From positions 2,246,601-2,310,600 of the forward strand of contig NZ_CP090364.1 in NCBI RefSeq assembly GCF_021432065.1: a DNA stretch of 64,000 nucleotides, in the 5' to 3' direction. The notes beneath the pieces were generated by a model. It saw only the letters and a program-made list of their open reading frames with translations, was not told the DNA's origin and searched no databases. Numbering within the stretch: position 1 is the stretch's first letter; each line of letters starts with the position of its first letter. Made by a program: the position numbers and the translations under genes. The stretch comes from Photobacterium sp. TLY01. GTDB taxonomy: Bacteria > Pseudomonadota > Gammaproteobacteria > Enterobacterales > Vibrionaceae. Shown piece after piece: positions 25,856 through 34,471 of this stretch.

Positions 25856-26901
25856 TGGCTTTTAATATTGCCAGTTCTCCCCATGCACACAGCCGTCGCA
25901 GCACCAATGACATCATGCGAAATGTCATGCTCTGCTGCGGCCTGGGATTTGCCGCACAATGGTATTTTTTTGGATGGGGGGTTGTCTTTCAGGTTGTTTT
26001 CGCAGGTTCGCTGGCAGTACTGGCTGAATGCCTGATACTGACGTTACGAAAACGCCCGCTTCGTCAGATCCGTGACAACAGTGCCCTACTGACCGGTATT
26101 TTGCTGGGTCTGTCCATCCCGCCTCTGGCACCCTGGTGGATAGCCGTCATCGGTATTATCTTTGCCATCATCATTGCCAAACACCTGTACGGCGGACTGG
26201 GGCAGAACCTGTTTAATCCGGCCATGGTCGCTTATGTGGTGCTGTTGATCTCCTTCCCGGTGCCGATGACATCCTGGCTGCCGCCAGCTTCCATCAGTGA
26301 CCACCCGGTAACGCTGATGGAAAGCCTGCATGTGATTTTCACTGGCTTTACGGCTGATGGCTTCAGTGTCCACCAGCTGCGTAACGGCATTGACGGCGTC
26401 ACCATGGCCACGCCGCTGGATACCCTGAAAACCGCGATGAAAGCCGGTTATACGGCATCAGAAGCGATGGAAAGCCCGGTGTTTGGTACACTGGCGGGTA
26501 TCGGCTGGACCTGGGTCAATCTGGGTTTCTTGCTGGGCGGTATGGTGCTGCTGAAACTACGGATTATTCAGTGGCAAATTCCGGTTGCCATGTTGTCATC
26601 CCTGTTCGTGATCAGCTTTCTTGGCTACATCATCAGTCCGGATGGTGCTGCATCTCCCTTCATTCACCTGTTTTCAGGGGCGACCATGCTAGGGGCCTTT
26701 TTCATTGCCACGGATCCCGTATCCGCATCCACCACCCTGCGCGGACGCCTGATTTTCGGCGCTATGATAGGCATTCTGACCTATCTGATCCGTACTTTTG
26801 GTGGTTTCCCAGATGGGGTGGCCTTTAGTGTGCTGCTGGCCAACATGTGTGTTCCGCTGATCGATTACTACACCCGTCCGCGGACTTACGGTCATTCATA
26901 G
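25855..26901 (+). CDS. rsxD: Rnf/Rsx electron transport complex subunit D
   Basis: 348-residue membrane protein starting at GTG 25855, sharing its G with the rsxC stop. About nine hydrophobic segments are visible. The FMN-attachment region is [11 protein letters not shown], in which the Thr of S-G-A-T is the usual covalent flavin site. [13 protein letters not shown] is another RnfD landmark. It forms the ion-translocating core with RsxA, RsxE and RsxG. Confidence 0.95.
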   Translation: MAFNIASSPHAHSRRSTNDIMRNVMLCCGLGFAAQWYFFGWGVVFQVVFAGSLAVLAECLILTLRKRPLRQIRDNSALLTGILLGLSIPPLAPWWIAVIGIIFAIIIAKHLYGGLGQNLFNPAMVAYVVLLISFPVPMTSWLPPASISDHPVTLMESLHVIFTGFTADGFSVHQLRNGIDGVTMATPLDTLKTAMKAGYTASEAMESPVFGTLAGIGWTWVNLGFLLGGMVLLKLRIIQWQIPVAMLSSLFVISFLGYIISPDGAASPFIHLFSGATMLGAFFIATDPVSASTTLRGRLIFGAMIGILTYLIRTFGGFPDGVAFSVLLANMCVPLIDYYTRPRTYGHS

Positions 26902-26909
26902 GAGCGCTC

Positions 26910-27545
26910 ATGATACTGAAAAACATGCAAAAAAATGGTGGCATCCTGGCTGTGTCTGCTTTTCTGGCAACCGCCCTGGTCGCCCTGACGCATCAGGTGA
27001 CCGCTTCGCGGATTCAGGAGCAGGAACAAAAACAACTGCTGCAAGTGCTCAATCAGGTCATTCCGAAAGAAAACCATGACAACGAACTCTACAAGAGTTG
27101 CACCTTAATCAGCAATCAGGCATATCTTGGTACCAGCGAGCCGATGCCGGCCTATCTGGCGACCAAAGACGGCCAGCCGAATGGCGTTGCCATTGAAGCC
27201 ATCGCGCCGGATGGTTATAGCGGTGCCATTAAAGTGATTGTCGGGCTGGATATGACAGGCACAGTCACTGGAGTACGCGTACTGGCGCATCAGGAAACAC
27301 CGGGACTGGGCGATAAAATTGACACCCGGATCACGGACTGGATTTACAGCTTTACCGGACGCAAACTGAACGGTGAGAAAGATCCGGCATGGGCTGTCCG
27401 TAAAGACGGTGGTGACTTCGATCAGTTTACCGGTGCCACAATTACGCCACGCGCCGTTGTCAATGCCGTCAAACGCGTGTCGCTGTATTTTAACCAGCAG
27501 CAGGATACGCTTTTTACGCAACCGGCTAACTGCGAAGGAGCCTGA
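26910..27545 (+). CDS. rsxG: Rnf/Rsx electron transport complex subunit G
   Basis: 211 residues from ATG 26910 (GGAGCG upstream); the longer open frame starting inside rsxD is not needed. One N-terminal membrane helix is followed by a periplasmic FMN-binding domain. The covalent flavin site is the Thr of [11 protein letters not shown] (S/T-G-A-T motif). [11 protein letters not shown] is conserved in RnfG/NqrC proteins. The rsxE gene follows after 5 bases. Confidence 0.95.
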   Translation: MILKNMQKNGGILAVSAFLATALVALTHQVTASRIQEQEQKQLLQVLNQVIPKENHDNELYKSCTLISNQAYLGTSEPMPAYLATKDGQPNGVAIEAIAPDGYSGAIKVIVGLDMTGTVTGVRVLAHQETPGLGDKIDTRITDWIYSFTGRKLNGEKDPAWAVRKDGGDFDQFTGATITPRAVVNAVKRVSLYFNQQQDTLFTQPANCEGA

Positions 27546-27550
27546 ATAAC

Positions 27551-28255
27551 ATGAGTTCAACGCCAAATAAAGAACTGATGGCAAACGGGATGTGGCACAA
27601 TAACCCGGCTATCGTGCAATTACTGGGACTATGCCCGCTGCTGGCCGTGTCTGCCACGGTTACCAACGCCCTGGGGCTGGGTATTGCCACCACCCTGGTA
27701 TTAGTCGGTTCTAACCTGATTGTGTCTCTCATTCGCGAATGGGTGCCGAACGAAGTCCGTATTCCAATCTTTGTGATGATCATTGCGGCGCTGGTTACCT
27801 GTGTCCAGCTGCTGATGAACGCTTACACATACGGCCTGTTTTTGTCTCTGGGGATCTTTATTCCCCTGATCGTGACCAACTGCATCATCATTGGTCGCGC
27901 CGAATCCTTTGCCTCAAAAAATGCCCCGATGCCGGCCGTCATTGACGGGCTCTGGATGGGGCTGGGCATGACATCTGTTCTGGTGGTGCTCGGCGCAGGA
28001 CGCGAGATTCTGGGCAACGGCACCTTGTTTGACGGGGCCGACCGGCTGCTGGGTGACTGGGCCTCTGTGCTGCGAATCGAAGTTTTCAGCACAGAGAACA
28101 ATTTCCTGCTGGCGATGTTGCCACCAGGGGCCTTTATTGGTGTCGGCTTCCTGATCGCCCTCAAGAACATCATTGACAAAAAACAGGCTGAGAAAACACA
28201 GACTGCAGAGAAAAAACCCGAGATCGAGCGAGTTCGGATTACCTCTGCCAACTGA
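27551..28255 (+). CDS. rsxE: Rnf/Rsx electron transport complex subunit E
   Basis: 234-residue membrane protein homologous to RsxA, with about six helices. Key stretches are [20 protein letters not shown] and [20 protein letters not shown], with the conserved cysteine of the half-channel. The C-terminal tail is cytoplasmic and charged ([20 protein letters not shown]). GGAGCC precedes the start. Last rsx gene; 115 bases separate it from nth, as in other gammaproteobacteria. Confidence 0.95.
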   Translation: MSSTPNKELMANGMWHNNPAIVQLLGLCPLLAVSATVTNALGLGIATTLVLVGSNLIVSLIREWVPNEVRIPIFVMIIAALVTCVQLLMNAYTYGLFLSLGIFIPLIVTNCIIIGRAESFASKNAPMPAVIDGLWMGLGMTSVLVVLGAGREILGNGTLFDGADRLLGDWASVLRIEVFSTENNFLLAMLPPGAFIGVGFLIALKNIIDKKQAEKTQTAEKKPEIERVRITSAN

Positions 28256-28370
28256 TTTCTACGAGCCTTTCATCATAGTGAAAGCTCAGCAACATTGATG
28301 ACGGTGACTGGCATTCCCTACAGATTCTATCTGTGCCGGTCACCTGCCCTGCCAAACTGAGGAAGCGAGC

Positions 28371-29012
28371 ATGAACAACCAAAAACGCGTTCAAATCCTT
28401 GAGCGATTGCGGGCAAATAACCCGCACCCTGAGACGGAACTTCACTGGAGTAACCCGTTTGAATTACTGATAGCCGTCTTATTATCAGCGCAGGCAACCG
28501 ATGTCAGCGTCAATAAGGCCACCGCCAGACTGTATCCTGTCGCCAATACACCAGAAGCCATGCTGGCGCTGGGTGTCGAGGGCGTGAAAGAGTACATCAA
28601 AACGATTGGCCTGTTTAATTCGAAAGCGGAAAATGTCATCAAAACCTGCCGGATTCTGGTTGAAAAGCACGGCGGTGAAATCCCTGAAAATCGTGAAGCA
28701 CTGGAAGCCTTGCCAGGCGTCGGCCGCAAGACTGCCAATGTCGTGCTGAATACCGCTTTTGGCTGGCCGACGATAGCTGTTGATACCCATATATTCCGGG
28801 TGTCCAACCGCACCAAATTCGCTATGGGCAAAAATGTCGACGAAGTCGAACAAAAACTGCTGAAAGTGGTGCCGAAAGAATTCAAAGTCGATGTCCACCA
28901 CTGGCTGATCCTGCACGGACGTTATACTTGTGTGGCCCGTAAGCCTCGCTGCGGTAGCTGCATGATTGAAGATCTCTGTGAATTTAAAGACAAAGTTTAT
29001 CCCGCTGAATAA
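28371..29012 (+). CDS. nth: Endonuclease III (DNA glycosylase/AP lyase)
   Basis: 213 residues. The helix-hairpin-helix motif LPGVGRKTANVVLN includes the catalytic lysine, and the catalytic aspartate is in IAVDTHIFRV. The C-terminal 4Fe-4S cluster is C-x6-C-x2-C-x5-C (CVARKPRCGSCMIEDLC). It removes oxidised pyrimidines in base excision repair. GAGGAAGC precedes the start. The rsx-nth neighbourhood is a conserved gene order. Confidence 0.96.
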   Translation: MNNQKRVQILERLRANNPHPETELHWSNPFELLIAVLLSAQATDVSVNKATARLYPVANTPEAMLALGVEGVKEYIKTIGLFNSKAENVIKTCRILVEKHGGEIPENREALEALPGVGRKTANVVLNTAFGWPTIAVDTHIFRVSNRTKFAMGKNVDEVEQKLLKVVPKEFKVDVHHWLILHGRYTCVARKPRCGSCMIEDLCEFKDKVYPAE

Positions 29013-29034
29013 GTACTAATCCGAGGAGAGAAAA

Positions 29035-29427
29035 ATGGCAAACGGACGCATTCTGCACACCATGTTACGCGTGGGTGATCTGGACCGTTCAATCGCTTTC
29101 TATACAGACATCATGGGGATGAAGCTGTTAAGAAAGTCGGATAACGAAGCCTACCAGTACACCCTGGCCTTTGTCGGTTATTCGGATGAATCTGAAGGTG
29201 CCGTGATCGAACTCACTTACAACTGGGGCACCAGCGAATACGAGATGGGTAACGCTTATGGCCACATCGCCATTGGCGTCGAAGATATCTATGCCACCTG
29301 TGAAACCATCAAAGCTGCCGGGGGGGATGTTACCCGTGAACCGGGCCCGGTCAAAGGCGGCACAACGCATATTGCCTTTGTGCGCGATCCGGACGGCTAT
29401 CAGATTGAACTAATTCAGTGCAGTTAA
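29035..29427 (+). CDS. gloA: Lactoylglutathione lyase (glyoxalase I)
   Basis: 130 residues of the VOC fold: [20 protein letters not shown] at the start with the first metal ligand His, the central IELTYNWG with the Glu, [10 protein letters not shown] with the second His, and the terminal [11 protein letters not shown] with the last Glu. This length and ligand set match the Ni-type bacterial enzyme. It converts the methylglyoxal-glutathione adduct to S-lactoylglutathione. CGAGGAGAG is the ribosome-binding site. It lies 22 bases after nth and may share its transcript; a terminator follows. Confidence 0.96.
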   Translation: MANGRILHTMLRVGDLDRSIAFYTDIMGMKLLRKSDNEAYQYTLAFVGYSDESEGAVIELTYNWGTSEYEMGNAYGHIAIGVEDIYATCETIKAAGGDVTREPGPVKGGTTHIAFVRDPDGYQIELIQCS

Positions 29428-29445
29428 CCTGATAACGCGCATACG

Positions 29446-29479
29446 AAAGAGGGCAGAATCGTTTCTGCCCTCTTTGTTA
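29446..29479. terminator. Terminator after gloA
   Basis: A perfect 13-bp stem (AAAGAGGGCAGAA with TTCTGCCCTCTTT) around TCGT. It has A and T at both ends and can act on both strands, serving gloA and the convergent gene at 29512. Confidence 0.85.
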
Positions 29480-29511
29480 GCAGCGGTAGGCTGTAGCACA
29501 CAGACAAATCG

Positions 29512-29856
29512 CTATTCCACTTTGCCAAAATACTCTGTCACTTCCGCCCGGTAGTTTTCTTCCTGACTACCAGGATCCATGACATCCACTGAGTAATACG
29601 GCATTTTTGACTCTTTGAGTTTTTCTATCACGTTCTCCGTCAGGTTTTCCGGACTGATAGAACTGAACACCTCATAAGTGGCCGATCGGTTTAGCCCCAT
29701 CTCTTCAGCCTGCTCCTTCGTGACCAGCTGTGCCTGAGTCGCTGCCGCAACCTCCTCTTTCATTGTTTCTAAGCCACTGTTCACCACGCCTTTGTCATCT
29801 GCAAAGACGGGAGAAGCGGCGATCATTATCACCATAGCCAAGAGTTGCCGTTTCAT
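29512..29856 (-). CDS. Small exported protein of unknown function
   Basis: 114 residues with a clear Sec signal peptide (MKRQLLAMVIMIAASPVFA, cut before DDKGVV). The mature part of about 95 residues is acidic and mixed helix/strand (EEVAAATQAQLVTKEQAEEM; AEVTEYFGKVE at the end), with no cysteines. It is probably periplasmic. It loosely recalls small periplasmic stress proteins such as the DUF1471 group, but the fit is poor and I do not assign it. It is divergent from sodA, with the Fur-box region between them, so it might be under iron control too. Confidence 0.6.
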   Translation of the reverse strand: MKRQLLAMVIMIAASPVFADDKGVVNSGLETMKEEVAAATQAQLVTKEQAEEMGLNRSATYEVFSSISPENLTENVIEKLKESKMPYYSVDVMDPGSQEENYRAEVTEYFGKVE

Positions 29857-29983
29857 TTTTTCACCACGCTTTTTCTATTGTTATGTCGGATCAACGATCC
29901 TTGCTTCTATCAATCTAGCGTGTTTTGGCTCTCTCTCTTCTTCAATAATGAGAACTGGCATCAGTCGATGATTTCTTTTTGTT

Positions 29984-30007
29984 GATAATGAGAAACGATC
30001 TCATTAC
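29984..30007 (+). promoter_or_regulatory. Fur box upstream of sodA
   Basis: GATAATGAGAAACGATCTC matches 14 of 19 positions of GATAATGATAATCATTATC, and the inner TAATGAG/CTCATTA is a perfect inverted repeat. A weaker second site, AATAATGAGAACTGGCATC, starts near 29944. Confidence 0.7.
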
Positions 30008-30034
30008 TATTTATAAAATACAGGAGGAACTTTT

Positions 30035-30646
30035 ATGTCATTTACTTTCCCAGCGCTACCCTATCCCTACGATGCACTCGAACCTTATATTGATGCCAAA
30101 ACCATGGAAGTGCATCACAGCCGTCATCATAAAACCTACTTTGATAAATTCATCAGCGCCATTGAAAACACCGGGCTCGAACAACTCACCCTCAAAGACA
30201 TTTTTTCGCGGGTCTCCGAACTCAGTCCTGCGGTCAGAAATCACGGCGGGGGCTATTACAACCACAACCTCTACTGGCAATGCATGTCACCCAATGGCGG
30301 TGGGCAGCCTGTCGGCTTGCTGGCAGAAGCGATTCGATGCCACTTTGGCAGCTTTGATGATTTTAAAATCGCCTTTTCTGACGCCGCTGCGGCTCACTTC
30401 GGCTCTGGTTTTATCTGGTTGTCTGTCACTGACGGGCGGCTGGAGATTACCTCGACCCCGAATCAGGACAATCCCCTGATGGATGTGGTGGAAAAACGCG
30501 GTACGCCCATCCTGGCTCTGGATGTGTGGGAACATGCTTACTACCTGACCTACCAGAATAAGCGCCCCGACTACATCAGTGCCTGGTGGCAAGTGGTTGA
30601 CTGGGATCAGGTAGAGCAACATTACCTGGATGCACTTCATCAATAA
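30035..30646 (+). CDS. sodA: Superoxide dismutase, MnSOD-like residues (SodA type)
   Basis: 203 residues of the Fe/Mn SOD family, the second SOD in the window. Metal ligands are in HHSRHHKTY, in HNLYWQCM, and in DVWEHAYYLTYQNKRPDY. The metal-specificity positions look like manganese enzymes: Gly in place of the FeSOD glutamine before the His helix (HGGGYYNHNLYW), and Gln in STPNQDNPLMD. Manganese or cambialistic use is an inference. AGGAGG is the ribosome-binding site. The Fur box suggests repression when iron is plentiful, the logic known for sodA of E. coli and Pseudomonas. It is followed after 15 bases by the DUF2753-like gene. Confidence 0.85.
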   Translation: MSFTFPALPYPYDALEPYIDAKTMEVHHSRHHKTYFDKFISAIENTGLEQLTLKDIFSRVSELSPAVRNHGGGYYNHNLYWQCMSPNGGGQPVGLLAEAIRCHFGSFDDFKIAFSDAAAAHFGSGFIWLSVTDGRLEITSTPNQDNPLMDVVEKRGTPILALDVWEHAYYLTYQNKRPDYISAWWQVVDWDQVEQHYLDALHQ

Positions 30647-30661
30647 GAAGGAAATGTAATC

Positions 30662-31105
30662 ATGAACGTGTCACGGTGGGAAATGCACACCTTGCTGGCA
30701 GCAGAAGCAGAGAAAGACCATAAGCCCATGATGTCAGTCATCCATTATCAGCTTGCGCTGTCTGAATCACAGCAATTAGAACCTGTCGACGGGACTTTGG
30801 ATGAGCTGGAAGAATTACTCGCCATCAAAGTGACCGCCTGTCACAACATGGCCAGTTTTTGGCGAAAGCAGGGGGACGGTGACTACGAGCTGAAATATCT
30901 GCAACTGGCATCCGAGCAGATTATGTCGCTGATTCCGCAATGCCCGAACCGTGACTGTGAAGCCTTCATCAGCTCATTGGGGTGCTGTAAGTCAGCGCTG
31001 ATCGATTTTCTCAAACGCCACCCGAACCCCAAAGTGGCAAAACAGGTGGCGCATATCACCACCAGCAACCAGTGTGAGCTCATTGCCAGATTTCGCTTGC
31101 AATGA
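30662..31105 (+). CDS. DUF2753-like protein co-transcribed with sodA
   Basis: 147 residues, soluble, mostly helical with TPR-like character (LLAAEAEKDHKPMMSVIHYQ; LAIKVTACHNMASFWRKQGD). Six cysteines include CPNRDCE and GCCKS. I associate it with DUF2753, a family of vibrios, from the start NVSRWEMHTLLA and the sodA neighbourhood; this is from memory. AAGGAAATG precedes the start. With only 15 bases between them it very probably shares the Fur-controlled sodA transcript, hinting at a role in iron-limited or oxidative stress. Confidence 0.65.
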   Translation: MNVSRWEMHTLLAAEAEKDHKPMMSVIHYQLALSESQQLEPVDGTLDELEELLAIKVTACHNMASFWRKQGDGDYELKYLQLASEQIMSLIPQCPNRDCEAFISSLGCCKSALIDFLKRHPNPKVAKQVAHITTSNQCELIARFRLQ

Positions 31106-31113
31106 GCGCCCTG

Positions 31114-31147
31114 TTGCCTCATCCGCAGACAATGGCGGATGAGGCAA
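31114..31147. terminator. 13-bp perfect hairpin between convergent genes
   Basis: TTGCCTCATCCGC (31114-31126) pairs with GCGGATGAGGCAA (31135-31147) around an 8-base loop. No T run follows. It sits between the stops of the DUF2753-like gene and motY and probably ends both transcripts or protects their 3' ends. Confidence 0.65.
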
Positions 31148-31154
31148 TCACACA

Positions 31155-32051
31155 TCACATCAGGCTGGAAGTCCGGCCCATAGAAATCACAACACGCCTG
31201 TTTTTATTGCGCCCCAGCGGCGTACTGTTGTCTGCAATCGGACGGCGCTCACCAAAGCCCTGAACCTCAATGCGATCTTTCGGCAGACCCAAAGAGACAA
31301 AATACTGTTCCAGCTTTTCTGCTCGACGTTCTGATAAAGACTGGTTGGTATTTTTTCCGCCAGAAGAATCACTGTAAGTCGCGACCAGGATTAAATCGAT
31401 GTCCTGACTGTATTTAATAAAATCCGCAATTTGCGCCAGACGCTTCTGTGAGGCTTTGTTCAGCTCGTCGCTGTTCTTATCGTAATGCAGCACAGTAAAG
31501 GAGATATCCTCAAAGTTATAAGGTAACAGATTGGCCAGACAGGTACTGAAGCTCTTGTACCCCGCATTAAACGCCACGGCAGACAGGCCAACTTCAATCC
31601 TTTCGTTTCTGTGCTGCCAGTCCTGATAACTGAAGGTCGGTATTTTCCCTTCTTCGAGTTCCGATAACATGTTCCATGCCATCTGCCCGCCGACATAACC
31701 GTCAAACTGCTTAAAGAATTTCAGCCGCGTCAATGGTTCTGCCGCATCACCGGGACGCCATCGCGGTGGCATAGACACCAGGCTGACATTGCTGGTCTGT
31801 CCCAGCGGACGACGCATTTTCAGTTCAAAGTCGAGGTTCATTTGTTTACTGGCACGGGAGGTAAACTGCGCCTGACCAAAATTCGGAATCCCATGCTGCA
31901 ACTGACATTCCAGCGGCGTATCCACCACCATCTCCCAGGTGGACTCCCCGGGCGTCGCAACATAATACTTTCCCGCCCAAGCTGGCGAGCAGGCACCCAT
32001 CAGTGCTAAAGACCAAGCCCCCAGCTTTAATGGCAACGTCATTTTTATCAT
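31155..32051 (-). CDS. motY: Sodium-driven flagellar motor protein MotY (T-ring)
   Basis: 298 residues from ATG 32051 (a start three codons later is also possible). A signal peptide ending in CSPAWA is followed by the MotY N-terminal domain ([44 protein letters not shown]). A C-terminal OmpA-like peptidoglycan-binding domain has [15 protein letters not shown] and [13 protein letters not shown]. Vibrio MotY with MotX forms the T ring that anchors PomA/PomB stators of the polar flagellum. It stands alone next to rnt, as in vibrios. Confidence 0.9.
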   Translation of the reverse strand: MIKMTLPLKLGAWSLALMGACSPAWAGKYYVATPGESTWEMVVDTPLECQLQHGIPNFGQAQFTSRASKQMNLDFELKMRRPLGQTSNVSLVSMPPRWRPGDAAEPLTRLKFFKQFDGYVGGQMAWNMLSELEEGKIPTFSYQDWQHRNERIEVGLSAVAFNAGYKSFSTCLANLLPYNFEDISFTVLHYDKNSDELNKASQKRLAQIADFIKYSQDIDLILVATYSDSSGGKNTNQSLSERRAEKLEQYFVSLGLPKDRIEVQGFGERRPIADNSTPLGRNKNRRVVISMGRTSSLM

Positions 32052-32237
32052 CCCGGTATAACCTACTTGCAAGTCCTAGGTATTGTATCGGATTTTGCCG
32101 CAAAATCTTTAGCCGCCGTTTATCTTTCTGACAACCTCTCAGTATCCGTGTCCTGCCATCACTCCTCAGTGGCAAGGGTTTAGCTTCTGATCCAGATCTG
32201 ACATAATGCTGGCCTCATTTTTATCAGCAACATTATC

Positions 32238-32897
32238 ATGAGCCAAGAAAACACATTAAATACCCTGAAAAGTCGCTTTCGTGGTTTCTTTCCTGTCGTT
32301 GTCGATGTGGAAACAGCCGGTTTCAACGCCAACACTGATGCCCTGCTTGAAATCTGTGCTGTCACCCTGACCATGGACGAAGAAGGATGGCTCAAACCTG
32401 CCAGCACGCTGCATTTTCACATCACGCCTTTTGAAGGTGCGGTGATCCATCAGGAAGCATTGGATTTTAACGGTATCAAAGATCCGTTCAGCCCGTTACG
32501 TGGCGCGGTGACTGAAGAAGAAGCCCTGAAAGAAATCTATAAAGCCATCCGGAAAGAACAAAAAGAAGAAGGCTGCTCCCGCGCCATCATGGTGGCGCAT
32601 AATGCGAACTTTGATCACAGCTTCGTGATGGCCGCTTCAGAAAGGGCCAAGCTAAAGCGCATTCCCTTTCATCCTTTTGCCACCTTTGATACCGCAGCAC
32701 TGAGTGGCCTGGCATTCGGCCAGACGGTGCTGGCAAAAGCCTGTGAAGCGGCGAATATCCCTTTTTGTAACAAAGAAGCGCATTCAGCCCTCTATGACAC
32801 CGAACGTACCGCAGAATTATTTTGTGAGATCGTTAACAAATGGAAAAAATTAGGCGGATGGCCCGTCGCCGCACTTCAAACAGAAGAAGAAGCCTAA
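32238..32897 (+). CDS. rnt: Ribonuclease T
   Basis: 219-residue DEDDh 3'-5' exonuclease. Motif I is [10 protein letters not shown] (D and E), motif II is [11 protein letters not shown], and motif III is [14 protein letters not shown] with the His and last Asp. The basic C-terminal segment is KWKKLGG. It trims tRNA and stable RNA 3' ends and also single-stranded DNA. It is divergent from motY. A terminator follows. Confidence 0.96.
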   Translation: MSQENTLNTLKSRFRGFFPVVVDVETAGFNANTDALLEICAVTLTMDEEGWLKPASTLHFHITPFEGAVIHQEALDFNGIKDPFSPLRGAVTEEEALKEIYKAIRKEQKEEGCSRAIMVAHNANFDHSFVMAASERAKLKRIPFHPFATFDTAALSGLAFGQTVLAKACEAANIPFCNKEAHSALYDTERTAELFCEIVNKWKKLGGWPVAALQTEEEA

Positions 32898-32937
32898 GGT
32901 CAGACCTGAAACACAAACACTCATCAGACCTCCTACC

Positions 32938-32965
32938 AAAGCCCAGCCATGCTGGGCTTTTTCAC
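32938..32965 (+). terminator. Terminator after rnt
   Basis: AAAGCCCAGC and GCTGGGCTTT pair around CAT and end in TT. Confidence 0.8.
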
Positions 32966-33061
32966 AAAAATGAAACATACGTCCAATTTTAATCAAACAC
33001 AAGTTTAAAACACGAATAAAAAATACAGCGTACAAATAGCCTTTCTGCCCCCCAAACACCC

Positions 33062-33079
33062 TGTTACATATGGTTAACA
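33062..33079. promoter_or_regulatory. Operator-like inverted repeat over the fadL -35 box
   Basis: TGTTACATATGGTTAACA has inverted ends TGTTA/TAACA and covers the -35 box, a position suited to a repressor. The regulator is unknown; it does not resemble a FadR site. Confidence 0.35.
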
Positions 33080-33102
33080 TTGGCGTAGCGAATCCTTATA
33101 CT
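33074..33102 (+). promoter_or_regulatory. Sigma-70 promoter of fadL
   Basis: TTAACA (33074-33079) and TATACT (33097-33102), each 5 of 6 to consensus, are separated by exactly 17 bases and lie 86 bases before the fadL start. Confidence 0.7.
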
Positions 33103-33187
33103 CCGTCTCTACAAGCTGATTCACCATTCCTTCATGGATTGAAGAACGCGAAGCATATCAATAATAAACAACAAGAGAGGCAGCAGA

Positions 33188-34435
33188 ATGTCCAAAAGAT
33201 TTCATGTAACCGCACTCGCCGTGGCCGCCGCGCTGACATCCCTCCAGGCGCAAAGTGCTGGTTTCCAGGTCGCAGAACACTCCGCCAGCGGATTAGGCCG
33301 GGCTTTCGCTGGTGAAGCCGCAATTGCCGATAACGCCGCAGTGCTGGCCCGGAACCCCGCCGCATCAACGATGTTCAAACAGCGCACTTTTTCCGGCGCG
33401 CTGAGTATTGTCGATCCATCAATTGACGTGGACAGTGTCGACCGGGATCAACAAGCCAAAGATGTCGCCCCCATCGGCATTGTACCGGCAGGATTTTACA
33501 TCCAACCTGTCAATGACAAGCTCGCCTTTGGTTTGGGTGTCTTCTCAAACTACGGTGTGACAACAGACTACGATTCAAATTTCCATGCCGGCTCTCTGGC
33601 TGGTGAAACCTCGCTGATTACAGTGAACTTCAACCCAAGTATTGCGTATCGTGTCAACGATCAGCTCAGCCTTGGCGCAGGCATCAGTGCCATCTTTGCC
33701 ACCGCAGAACTCAACCGCCATTTTGGCGATCTGGCTTTGGCGGTTCCAGGGGCTGAACCCAGTGACAAAACCATCAAGCTGGAAGGCGACACCTGGGGCT
33801 TTGGCTGGAACGTGGGCGCCCTCTTTGAGCTGAATGACGACAACCGCTTCGGAATAAGTTACCGCTCACAAACTGATCTCGACTTTGAAGGCGACTTTAC
33901 GGATTACACAGGCCGTATCACTGGTGTTCCGAACAATACGGTCCCGGGTGATTTGACCGTTGTTTTACCCGCGATTGCTGAATTTTCAGGCTTTCATCAG
34001 CTCGATAGCCAGTGGGCTGTGCACTACAGCGTTCAGTGGACGCAATACAGCAAGTTTGAAGAGCTGCGTGCAACCAGCAACCAGTGTAACCCGGGCTATA
34101 ACGGCAGTGCCGGACTCTGCTTGCTGAAAGAAGAAGACTATGACGACACATTCCGCTATGCCATTGGCACCACTTATCACGTTAACCCGCAATGGACCAT
34201 CCGGGGTGGCTACGCCTTCGATGAGCAGGCCGGCAAACCAACCCTGAGTATTCCGGATACTGACCGAAACTGGTTCACCGCAGGTGCAACCTATAACTAC
34301 AACGCGGATTTATCCTTCGACGTCGGTCTGGCTTACCTCATCGCAGAAGAGATTTCGTTCTCTGAAGAAGGGCAGAACTTTGAGTCCAGTGGCGGCGCGA
34401 TTATCAGTGCAGCCCAGGCCAACTACCGCTTCTAA
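33188..34435 (+). CDS. fadL: Long-chain fatty acid outer-membrane transporter FadL
   Basis: 415 residues. A signal peptide (MSKRFHVTALAVAAALTSLQ, cut after QSA) is followed by GFQVAEHSASGLGRAFAGEA, the FadL plug region with the NPA motif (LARNPAAST). The rest is a beta-barrel ending in AQANYRF. It brings long-chain fatty acids across the outer membrane. AAGAGAGGCAG precedes the ATG. It lies 36 bases before the VolA-like lipase gene; in V. cholerae FadL and VolA act in one uptake route in which the lipase frees fatty acids from host lysophospholipid. Confidence 0.93.
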   Translation: MSKRFHVTALAVAAALTSLQAQSAGFQVAEHSASGLGRAFAGEAAIADNAAVLARNPAASTMFKQRTFSGALSIVDPSIDVDSVDRDQQAKDVAPIGIVPAGFYIQPVNDKLAFGLGVFSNYGVTTDYDSNFHAGSLAGETSLITVNFNPSIAYRVNDQLSLGAGISAIFATAELNRHFGDLALAVPGAEPSDKTIKLEGDTWGFGWNVGALFELNDDNRFGISYRSQTDLDFEGDFTDYTGRITGVPNNTVPGDLTVVLPAIAEFSGFHQLDSQWAVHYSVQWTQYSKFEELRATSNQCNPGYNGSAGLCLLKEEDYDDTFRYAIGTTYHVNPQWTIRGGYAFDEQAGKPTLSIPDTDRNWFTAGATYNYNADLSFDVGLAYLIAEEISFSEEGQNFESSGGAIISAAQANYRF

Positions 34436-34471
34436 GCCAGTTATCACAGTCGAACAGAATTTTAGGGAAAT

